Assembly: GCA_964058805.1 (NCBI GenBank)
Contig: CAXKVV010000966.1
Span: forward strand, 1-30,454
DNA length: 30,454 nucleotides
Origin: Schoenoplectus triqueter
Taxonomy: Eukaryota; Streptophyta; Magnoliopsida; Poales; Cyperaceae
Reading direction: 5' to 3'
The notes under the pieces were generated by a model. That model did not search any database, had not been told where the DNA came from, and saw only the letters and a list, made by a program, of their open reading frames with translations. The position numbers and the translations under genes are program-made. Shown in pieces: positions 10,111-18,740 of this stretch; the stretch's first letter is position 1; the number at the start of each line of letters is the position of its first letter.

Positions 10111-11070
10111 TGTTGTCGATGTAGTTGTGCTTGTCGGTGTAGAGATAATTGTTGATGTCGCTTCTTTTCCTTCTTCATGAGATATCTCCTCCATGGAACT
10201 CCAATTCGACATGCTTTCTTCATTGATCTGCACATCACAACTCACTTGTACCTTTTTAGTAAGCGGATCATAAAGATTGTACGCCTTAGATTTCTCATCA
10301 TAGCTAATAAAAATTAGCTTCTTGCTCTTGTCATCAAGTTTTGTGTGCTTTTGATCTGGAATGTGAGCATAAGCCATACTTCCGAACACCTTCAAATAAG
10401 CTACTGATGGCTTCACACCGCACCATGCTTCTTGTGGGGTAATATTCTCCAAACTTATCGTAGGACATCGATTTTGCAAGTAAACCGCACACCTCACCGC
10501 TTCAGCCCAAAATTCCTTCGGCATATTTTTGCTCTTTAACATGCTTCGAACCATGTCGAGTATGGTCCGATTTTTTCTTTCCGTCACTCCATTTTGTTGA
10601 GGTGAATAAGGGGCTGTTAAGAACCTTCTAATACCTTTTTGTTCACAAAAATTCACAAACTCCTTTGATGTAAATTCACCGCCTCTATCGGATCTCAAAG
10701 TTTTTATGCATTCACCACTTAAGTTTTCAACAAGCACCTTAAACTTCTTAAAAATAAAAAATGCTTCAGATTTCTCCTTTAAAAAATATACCCAAGTTCT
10801 TCGAGAAAAGTCATCAATAAAGGTAATAAAGTACCGGTGTTTACCAAGTGAATTAAGGGTTATTGGGCCACAAATATCGGTATGAACCAATTCAAGCACC
10901 TTCTTTGCACGATAACTTGCTTCTTTTGGAAAAGAATTCCTTGGGTGTTTTCCTAACATGCAGCCTTCACACAATTTATCACTATGATCTATGTGTGGTA
11001 TATTTTTCACCATTCTTTTATTTGATAATTGCCTCAAACCACCAAAATTAAGATGTCCAAACCGTAAATG
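10090..11070 (-). pseudogene. copia integrase (long open segment, cut off from the rest of pol)
   Basis: An open minus-strand segment, 11037-10090, carries the integrase. The zinc-binding CxxC (CEGC) is followed by GK. The D-D-E catalytic triad appears as HTDICGP, RSDRGGEF and NGVTERKNRT, with the plant-copia block APYSPQQNG. The C-terminal part has the GSMAYAHIP and KLDDKSKK blocks. The H..GH half of the zinc motif lies just upstream, beyond a stop at 11071-11073 that replaces the Trp of WHLRFGH. The frame ends in a Ser/Thr-rich stretch after a frameshift near 10110. This is the best preserved enzyme of the element. Confidence 0.88.
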
Positions 11071-11520
11071 TCACAACCAAGTTATATCTTCTACACATGC
11101 CTTTAAACACCTTGCTTGAACATTCACCAAATTCAACTTAAACATGCGGTTTTTGGTCATTTCTACTTGGGCTAGCAACCGATTATCTTGGTCTCTCAAA
11201 TAAAGTGTTCTTTCTTTCATAAAAACCGTGTAACCATATTCTAACAATTGTCCGAAACTCAAAATATTACTCTTCATATTCGACACATAATAAACATTCG
11301 AGATAAACCTCTCATTTCTATCATTACACTGAATAAGAATTTCACCTTGGCCTTTAACTTTCACTTTTGAGGCATCTCCAAATGATACATGGTCTTCTAC
11401 AATCACCTCTATCTTGGTAAACATGTGCTTGTAGCCATACATATGATTGCTTGCACCGGTATCCAAATACCACACCGACTCGTTGTTAGAGTCGGCCTCC
11501 TTGCTTGCTAGTAATATCAC
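11071..11520 (-). pseudogene. copia protease and GAG-pre-integrase segment
   Basis: The minus-strand frame carries the aspartic protease signature WYLDTGASNHM, with the catalytic D-T-G intact, followed by the usual SFGD and YVSNMKSNILS-like blocks. It ends at TGA 11071-11073, where a Trp codon of the GAG-pre-integrase motif has become a stop. It continues in frame from the zinc-knuckle part of gag. Confidence 0.85.
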
Positions 11521-12074
11521 ACCATCACCTCCTTTCTCTTTTTTTTTCTCATCATCTTTCTTTTCATTGTAATAACACTCCGCTGCATAATGACCATACT
11601 TTTTGCAAGAGTAATATTGAACATTGTACTTACTTGATCTTCCTCTTCCTCGACCTCGGCCTCCGCCGTATGAGATCGATTGATTCTTAAAGTTTCAAAC
11701 TCACCTCTAAGTGTTTGTAAGAGAACTTGCTTCACTCGGTCCACTCCTTTGTATGCCTTTTCAAGAGTCTCCTATGTTTCTTTTGAATTCTTCGCACTGG
11801 CTATCTTCTCAAAGTCTGACTCATCAACCGCCTGGTACATCAAGTAGAGCGCGGTTTTGTCTTTCTTGCGTGACTCCTTCAACTCCTTCACTTGATTATT
11901 CGTCAAGTCTTGCAAGGTCGCATGTTCGGTATAACCAATCTCAACGACTTCCCACACATCTTGCGAGCCGAGTAGCGCCTTCATGTGTATGCACCAATTT
12001 TCGTAGTTGGTCTTCGAAAGTCGCAAGCATGATACATGCCCGACACCTCCAATGGTTGCACCGTTATTGGTCAT
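11521..12074 (-). pseudogene. copia gag, internally deleted
   Basis: Starts at ATG 12074-12072, right beside the primer-binding site. The N-terminal part (LSKTNYENWCIHMKALLG, then a Glu/Lys-rich helix region) is typical plant copia Gag. A TAG near 11772 replaces a conserved Trp (KET-stop-ETL). After GEFETLR (about 11700) the frame jumps straight to the glycine/arginine-rich segment before the zinc knuckle, so roughly 100 or more residues of the Gag core are missing and the reading frame changes at the junction. The knuckle near 11610-11560 reads YSCKKYGHYAAEC: the first Cys of the CCHC set is a Tyr. The protein cannot be functional. Confidence 0.82.
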
Positions 12075-12075
12075 G

Positions 12076-12087
12076 GCTCTGATACCA
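12076..12087 (-). other. Primer-binding site, initiator tRNA-Met type
   Basis: The minus strand reads TGGTATCAGAGC, the standard plant LTR-retrotransposon site complementary to the 3' end of initiator tRNA-Met. It is three bases (AAT) from the 5' LTR end. Confidence 0.92.
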
Positions 12088-12090
12088 ATT

Positions 12091-12545
12091 TGTTGAGTAT
12101 ATTTAATAGTGAATACAATTCATATAGTGGTAGAGAGAAGAGATGGAGGAAACAAACAAGTTCTTATCTGAAAAACTCTTTGTAATTCTCTATTATATTA
12201 TCTCTCTTACATTGTCTTACAAAATAACTGATTACAACTCTATTTATAGAGCCAAAATATCAAAAGAAAACTCTAGAATTCGTAATAAATATAAAAACAG
12301 AAAACTAAGCAACCCAGTCAAATCTGACCTATCTCTATTAAAACTGTCATAACTTTCTCTAGAAACTCCAATCGACTTGAAACTTGAACCATTAAAAACT
12401 AGACTTTAAGAGCTTTAAATCCATAGCTCATATACCTAAAACAAGGTTCAGATGGTCTGTCAAAATTCCTAATGAATCAGCCTTAAATTATATTGACTGA
12501 ACAATAAACTTCAAGAAAATATTAATTAAGTTTATATTTTCAACA
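12091..12545 (-). repeat. 5' LTR of the copia element
   Basis: 455 bp, matching 7995-8450 with about 18 substitutions and one single-base indel by hand count. The minus-strand TATAAATA at about 12248-12241 is the likely promoter element for the retrotransposon transcript. Confidence 0.95.
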
Positions 12546-12550
12546 ATAAA
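12546..12550. repeat. Target site duplication ATAAA, right copy
   Basis: It matches 7990-7994 exactly. Confidence 0.93.
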
Positions 12551-12955
12551 TACATTAAGATTTTACTTTAAGAGGCTTCTACGGTAGCTGCCATCCACGT
12601 ATCTTGCTTGTTCATAATTTATGGCAGTAGCTTTGACGAAAAAAATGCATCTTGTTACTCTTTAAAGTGCATATTTACCCATTTTTAAATTGTGATGATT
12701 TTATATAAGTAGATCTGCAATAACAAACCATTTGAAGTTAGTTTATATTGGTGCAAATCATGATCTTGTTCGTGGAGGAGAAACAAAATGATTTAGCTTA
12801 AAAATAAGATAACTTGTTTCATAATTTTAGCCTTCCAAATGTTTCCTACATGCCCTAAGATGCACTATTAGTACTAGAAGATCACAAATATAACTTGCCT
12901 TACTGCAGAGAACAAAATTAACCGAATATATTCAAATGTTCTATTAGTAAGTACT

Positions 12956-12990
<35 letters not shown>
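12551..12990. other. Intergenic, no gene seen; (TA)n run at the right end
   Basis: Before the copia insertion this joined directly to 7989. No coding signal is visible. A (TA)n microsatellite runs from about 12958 to 12994. Confidence 0.6.
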
Positions 12991-12994
<4 letters not shown>

Positions 12995-13418
12995 GAGTGT
13001 GTAAAACTAATGTACTCTTAGGAGCATGAAGTCTTTTCATAATCCTACCTCAAAAAGTATATCAAATCATTTTCAAATTTTAATTTATCGCTCTTATTAA
13101 ATTCTTCATATTGAAATCTTATGGGATACAAAAATTTGAGATATTTTTAGTTTTCTAGATCACTCTTTTTAATTTTTGATAATCATCTCTAAAAATAATA
13201 ATATAATATTTAATATTTATACATTATTTTTAAAAATTTAAAGAAATGACTTAGAAAATTCAAAACATTCTAAATTTTTGTACCCAATAAGATTTCAATA
13301 TGAAGAATTTAATAAGAGTGATAAATCAAAATTTGAAAATAATTTGATATACTTTTTGAGGTAGAATTATGGAGGGACTCCATACTCTTAGGAGTACGTT
13401 AATTTTACTCTCTCTATA
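12991..13418. mobile_element. Foldback MITE with arms of about 200 bp, inserted in a TA repeat
   Basis: Left arm about 12991-13200 and right arm about 13205-13418 are reverse complements along nearly their whole length. Two perfect stretches: 31 bp (13091-13121 with 13288-13318) and 23 bp (13045-13067 with 13342-13364). The tips read GAGTGTGTAAAACTAATGTA on the left and, on the opposite strand of the right arm, GAGAGAGTAAAATTAACGTA. Both ends are bordered by TATATA. There is no coding capacity. Transcripts would fold into a long hairpin. Family not identified; TA-flanked insertion fits a Tc1/mariner-like or microsatellite-targeting MITE. Confidence 0.85.
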
Positions 13419-13479
13419 TATATCAAGCTGCTACTTAGTAATGACTTGCGTATGACTGATTAATTGAAGGCAATTTATT

Positions 13480-13757
13480 CAAATATTTAATATCGTGCAT
13501 AATGAGTGTATAATGAAATAATTATGCAAAGACTTCAAAAAATGAGGTTTCGTAGTGAAAAACATCCGTCATCAACTTAATTACTTTTTACTTTGAGTTT
13601 TATTTTGTTGTTATTTTTAATATGTAAAATAATATTATTTTGATAGTTTTATGTTAGGTAATTTTTTTATTTAGTACCCATTAATTAATGGATTCAAAAT
13701 CGATAAATTATTATAATCTGATAATTGTTCCTCTTATCAAAATTCTGCATCCGCCCC
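13480..13757. repeat. Dispersed repeat, copy 1
   Basis: Shares order and wording with about 27015-27280: ATTTAATATCGTGCATAAT, then AATTATGCAAAGA, a TTTGTTATTATTTTAATAT block, TTTTTTATTTAGTA-CC, and an end like CAAAATTCTGCATC. The similarity is gapped and AT-rich, and both copies are in the same orientation. No ORF is present. It is probably the end region of an unidentified transposon. Confidence 0.6.
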
Positions 13758-15254
13758 CACAAGACAGTGTACTACTCCTTTAATTTTTTTTCTCTAAATA
13801 GAGAAAGGATTACATGATTTACAAAATAAAGATGAATTTTGTACTTAATGTTGTTTTTCCACTAGGGTTTAAAAAATGTACATTTTCTCTTTTCTCTTTG
13901 TAATTAACTGCTGGGCTGTTATAACATAAATAAAGAAGCTGCTTGATATCATACAAGTTCGTACGTCGAGGTTGCTGATAATATACTTGGTGGTTTCTCA
14001 GAAGTAGCGTCTTCAACTTAACTCGGATATGATATGTTTGCATTCAAGCAAATTTTCTACCCAGCTAGCTTTTAAAGTAACTTATTGGTATTTTATTTTA
14101 GCATTCAAAATAGTGCAAAGTAGAAAAAAAAATATGTCTAAGATAAAACATCGTATTTTCTACACCAATCTTTTGACATGTACTAGAGAACTAGTCCAGT
14201 AATTCAAACCAAGAGAGAGAGAGAGAGAGAGAGAGAGGTACTGCGTGCATGAAGATAAATCGGAATGCATGGAGATGAGTTATAACGAATAATCTGTATA
14301 TCAAAAGAACAAAAAAAAATTCACTGACACATTCCAGCATTAGCTAGAAGTTAATTCCGCCATACACGCACGCATGTGAATCTGTTGTAAATATGCTGTG
14401 AAGAATTGCATATATAAGATGTACACAATTATCTAGGTTATCAAAGCTAGCTATTTCTCTTCAGAAAATTTGATGAAGGATATAGATCAGCGTGTCACTA
14501 TATATGTCAGCTCATTAATTGCATATATATTTGCATGTATATATGTTTCTCTTAATTATGTACATAAATTCACCGGTCAGCTGTACTTTTCACGATTTAA
14601 AAAGTAGAGAACTCCCAACTACTCCTTGGCAACATTCAAATATAGTATATGGGAACCAATCTCAATATTAATTTATTATTAGCAAAGAGGAATAAATTCA
14701 AGCGCATTATCCGCTGCTTTTGTTCCTTCTGCTGCTGACTGCAGAGTTTTGAATCCCCCCATGGTGCAGTACTGTAGTTATATTTTGCAGATCAAATAAC
14801 ATTCATGCATGTGTGGTTACTTATATGTCACAGGTTTCTGCATCGTATGAAAAAGGTGAAGAAATTAAGTCCATCTTGAATAAATTAAACGTGCATAAAG
14901 AAGTTCGGTATATCTTTCTCCAAGTTTAATACAGACGCTAATAGATACTGGTGTCTTATAAATGTTAATTTTTCAGCACGACAAGCATGATGAAAACATA
15001 ATATAGTTATGGCCCTAGTATATACAATTATGTAATGATCATACAATGAACGATGATCAGATAAAAAAATAATGTCGGTCATGTCATGAAATGGAAGTCC
15101 AATGTGAAGCTCAAATTAACAAATGGGTTTGGACTTGGAATGACATTATTTAATGTTTAAACAGTCCCCACAATAGCCAGGAAAGAAACAATTAAAGTAT
15201 AGAATTATATAGATCTAATGAACCATCCACTTAAAACTAAACTTTGTCTGATGT
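13758..15254. other. Intergenic, no gene seen; (GA)n at 14212-14237
   Basis: About 1.5 kb of AT-rich DNA. The open frames at 13819-14043 and 14885-15082 (minus) are short and match nothing recognised. One pure (GA)n microsatellite at 14212-14237 is the only clear structure. Confidence 0.5.

Positions 15255-15297
<43 letters not shown>
15255..15297. repeat. (TA)n-(GA)n compound microsatellite
   Basis: TA repeats (about 15256-15278) pass directly into GA repeats (15279-15297), which run into the left tip of the neighbouring MITE. Confidence 0.9.
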
Positions 15298-15487
15298 TAA
15301 TGCTATGGTGCTTCGCGAAGCAAAAAAATTTTTGTGCTTCGCGTCTGTATCTCGAATTTAAAAGTTCAAACGGCCGATCCAAACCATTGAGCTCATCTTC
15401 ATATTGAAATATCCTTGGAGATCAAATTTTATATTTTTTTGAATTTTTTTGATATTTTTTAGATGGGTACACGCATAGCATTACTCT
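15294..15487. mobile_element. Small MITE with 14-bp perfect terminal inverted repeats
   Basis: The left tip AGAGTAATGCTATG (15294-15307) and the right tip CATAGCATTACTCT (15474-15487) are exact reverse complements. TA repeats lie on both sides. The interior has a palindrome GCTTCGCGAAGC (15310-15321) and a second GTGCTTCGCG (about 15334-15343). No coding capacity. The 194-bp size and TA flanks fit a non-autonomous DNA transposon. Confidence 0.75.
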
Positions 15488-16055
15488 ATATATATATATA
15501 TACTCGCGACTTTTTTTTGTGCTTCGCGAGTACGTACACGCATTATCAGTACTTACGTTTTTTTTAGTAAAAATAAATTTATATTTGGTTACTTGCATAT
15601 GAGTGAAATGCATTGCACGAAATAAAATTTATAAGAAATAATAACAATTAAATAGCAAATTAACATCAAATTTACGCTGCTTATGGAAGTTAAGGACATG
15701 AAAGTTGATTTTTTTGATCTATTTAAATTTTTGGTCTATGAATGTTATGGTCAAAATTGATAAAAAAAACGGTTAAATTCACTCGAAGACGGTACTCGGG
15801 TTGGAACATAGTTGAGTGGTGTACATAAATATATTTTGACTATACTCAGTTCTAAACTGTTGAGTTTATTACACTTGAATTAATATTGAAGTATTGTGAT
15901 ATTATTCCCTTTTTGTACATGTTCTTTTAGAATTGTGATCAGTGAGTTACCATTCATTAATTCTTCTAAGCGGATAGTATATATCTCCCAATATTAAAAT
16001 TGAGGCACTATTTAGGGGGTATATAAGTTTCAAAGGAGATGCAGCATGTACGGAT
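15488..16055. other. Intergenic; TA run plus a detached MITE-like end fragment, otherwise nothing seen
   Basis: At 15502-15531, ACTCGCGA...TCGCGAGT forms an inverted repeat, followed by TACGTACACGCATTA. These words echo the interior and right end of the MITE at 15294-15487, so this may be a fragment of a related copy. The rest is AT-rich and shows no gene. Confidence 0.45.
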
Positions 16056-16059
16056 CTTA

Positions 16060-16345
16060 CGACGCAAAATCTGAAATACTCGACACTCGATGATTCAATA
16101 CCCGACTCGACTCGATACTAGATGATTCGATGTTTGACCATCTTATATGATTTAAAATTCAAAATTATCTAACACTAGATGACCCAATACTCAACCCCAC
16201 CAGACTTTATACGATCTGAAACCCGAAATGATCTGACACTAGCTAGATGATCTGATACCTTACCCGACCCAACCCAACCTGATACGACCCGAAACTCTAA
16301 ATGACCCGACACTAGATAACCCGATACCCGACCCAACACCAAATG
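16060..16345. repeat. Degenerate CCCGAC-rich minisatellite
   Basis: About four imperfect units, each carrying a GACACTAGATGA-CC-ATACCCGACCC-like core, with cores near 16083, 16172, 16236 and 16310 (spacing about 64-89 bp). It is much richer in C on the plus strand than its flanks. No ORF, no family recognised. Confidence 0.65.
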
Positions 16346-16644
16346 GTATTGAAATAAAAAAATATTTATAAAATAGAATCAAATATCAAAAAATTAAATA
16401 AAATGAAAAGCTAAGTTTATGATCAATTTTACTTAAAATAATGAAATTATGAGTATTTAATTTTTTTTTTGTTATCCATATATGTCAAAATAATTTAAAC
16501 CGTTAAATTTTAACTAAAAATCACAAAGATAAAATATGAGATGATATTTGCCAAAATTTTGGTATAAGATCAGAAAAATATGGAGGACATTATTATGATG
16601 ATTACAAAATCTTTCACCTAATTTAATTCATCGATCTGTTACAA

Positions 16645-16787
16645 ATAATTTATGGACCTCAGATTATGTGTTTTTAAAGTTAGTTGATTGACGTTATCTC
16701 AAGTTTTGAACTTGATAAAATTTGTCTAGTATATAGTCGACATAATTATTTAGTCGACATAATTTATGGACCTCAGATTATGTGTTT
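16645..16787 (+). repeat. 29-bp direct duplication at the start of the copia remnant
   Basis: Bases 16645-16673 are identical to 16759-16787, 114 bp apart. The second copy reads in frame into gag, while the first runs into an unrelated frame. TAGTCGACATAATT is also repeated at about 16736 and 16752. Confidence 0.8.
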
Positions 16788-16793
16788 CTTACG

Positions 16794-17771
16794 GTCCTGG
16801 ATCATATTCTAACTGAACCAGAGAAAGGTACAACTCCCAAGCACATTAGCGACAATGCTGCATTTGAATCATGAAAAAAGAAGAACTTCATTGCTCGCAT
16901 TACGTTGTTAAGCAGTATGGAAAATGATGTGATGCGTGAGTTCAGGCAATATGAAGTTGCCAAAGAGATGTTGCTTGCTTTGAAACAGAAGTTTGGTGGA
17001 ACTTCTGTTACCAAACTGAGACAACTCACCATCAAGTTTGACACTTACAAGAAGCGTCCTAATCACAACATGCGTCAACATCTTAAGGAGATGTCGAATA
17101 TGATTAGTGAGTTGAAGGATGCTGGCCATATTTTGACTGATGAACAACAGGTTCAAACAATGATTCGTTCACTTCCTTATACATGAGAACACATGAAAGT
17201 GAATTTAACTCATAATGAGGGTATTAAAACTCTCAACGATGCTGTCAGGCATTTAGAACTTAACGAAGATCGTATTGAGGCATCAAAACCTCAGGAAACT
17301 GAAACGACTGTGCATTTGGTCTGTTCAAGTTCTCATGGAGGACAAGGCCAGAAATATAAGTCAAATGATGGCAAGGGAAAGGGAAAACAAGAGAAAAAAT
17401 ATAAGGGGCAGTATCGTGGCAAGAGAAAGACTTCTCAGAACAGTTCTAAGAAGCATAACAAGGCCAAGATCAAATGTTTCAATTATGGCAAGAAGGATCA
17501 CTATGCTCGTGAATGCAATGAGCCCCGCATGGTACGGATAATAGAAAATATTTCATATTTTTCATATATTTCCAGTTCTATTTTTATGGCTAATTCTTAT
17601 CTTTTGTGGACTGTAGACTCAGGGATAACAGACCATGTAGCCAAAGATCGTGACTTGTTTGTGGATTTTCATCGAATTCCTCAAGGATCAAAATGGCTTT
17701 ATGTAGGAAATAACTCTCGTGTACCGGTCAAGGGTATAGGCACATGCAAGTTGGATATGCGTGATGGTTGA
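16794..17771 (+). pseudogene. copia gag and protease remnant
   Basis: A single frame holds Gag and the start of the protease. Gag helices (for example ALKQKFGGTSVTKLRQL) are followed by a basic linker and a zinc knuckle near 17475-17515 reading CFNYGKKDHYAREC, where the second Cys of CCHC is a Tyr. Two TGA codons (16872-16874 and 17184-17186) sit where Trp is expected. The protease signature near 17615 is DSGITDHV, keeping the catalytic D-S-G. The frame stops at 17769-17771 but continues in the same phase to about 18134. No start codon of the original protein was found. Confidence 0.82.
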
Positions 17772-18740
17772 ACCCTTCTCTTACATGATGTTCTCTTTGC
17801 ACCTGAAATTTGATGAAATCTTGTATCTGTTGTTCTTCTTAGTTTTGGATTTACTTTGACCATGTGCAGTACTAGTATTAAGTTATATCTGGATGATGTA
17901 TGTTATGGTTATGGATATGTATCGAATGATTTTATTATTTTAGATGTTGTTAATATAATGACTTCTTATAATACTTATTTTTCTTTAATTACATATGCTA
18001 ATGATAATATTGATGTAAATATATGGCATATGAGATTAGGTCATATTGGACAACAAAGGATGGATATATTAGCCAAAGAAGGCTTACTAGACCATTTGAA
18101 CGGGTTAGTTTACCAACAAGTGAAAATTGTTTAAAAGAAAAAATGACAAGAAAACAATTCGAAACAGGAACTAGATCTGAATTTCTATTGCAATTAATTC
18201 ATTCAGACATTTGTGGACCAATGAATGTGAAAGCATGACATGGAGGTAAATATTTTATCACCTTCATTGATGATTATACACGATACAGTCATGTCTATTT
18301 GATATCTCATAAATCTGAAGGTCTTGCATGCTTTTAGAAGTTTATTATTTTTGTTGAAAATCAATTAGACAAAAAGGTTAAGGCCTTAAGAACGGATCGT
18401 GGTCGCGAATATTTATCTGATGAATTTAAACAAATGTGCGAAGAAAAAAAGAATACTTAGGTAATTGACCATACTATATACTCCACAGCAAAATGGAGTA
18501 GCTAAAAGGAGAAATCAAACTCTTTTAGAAATGGTTAGGTCAATGATGGTTCAAGCAAATTTGTCAATCACTTTTTGGGGTGATGCATCGTTGACTGTTG
18601 TTTATATTCTAAATTGTGTACCCTCTAAATCTGTTTCTTCTACTCCTTACAAACTTTGGAATAATAGAAAATCAGATCTTAGTAATCTGAGACCTTTGGG
18701 ATGTGTTGTTTTTGTTCATGATATGTCTCATTAACATGGT
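17772..18740 (+). pseudogene. copia integrase remnant with lost catalytic glutamate
   Basis: GAG-pre-integrase (IWHMRLGHIG) is followed by a frameshift near 18100, then HSDICGP (first catalytic Asp), a stop at 18236-18238, FITFIDDYTRY, a TAG near 18337, and RTDRGREY (second Asp). After another frameshift near 18465 the third block reads TPQQNGVAKRRNQT: the catalytic Glu of the D-D-E triad is a Lys, a single G-to-A change. A Leu/Asn-rich C-terminal part (SVSSTPYKLW) follows, ending at a stop at 18732-18734. Confidence 0.83.

Larger units (their letters stand above)
7995..12545 (-). mobile_element. Ty1/copia LTR retrotransposon, structurally complete, coding-inactive
   Basis: All structural landmarks are visible. 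Two LTRs start TGTTGAG and end TTTTCAACA (7995-8450 and 12091-12545). They are flanked by a perfect 5-bp target duplication ATAAA at 7990-7994 and 12546-12550. On the minus strand, a primer-binding site TGGTATCAGAGC lies 3 bp inside the 5' LTR and a polypurine tract AAGAGGGGA abuts the 3' LTR. The order protease, integrase, reverse transcriptase, RNase H defines Ty1/copia. At 4551 bp it is slightly short, largely because of an internal gag deletion. By hand count the LTRs differ at about 18 of 455 positions plus one indel (about 4%), so the insertion is fairly young. Several stops and frameshifts make it non-autonomous. Confidence 0.96.
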
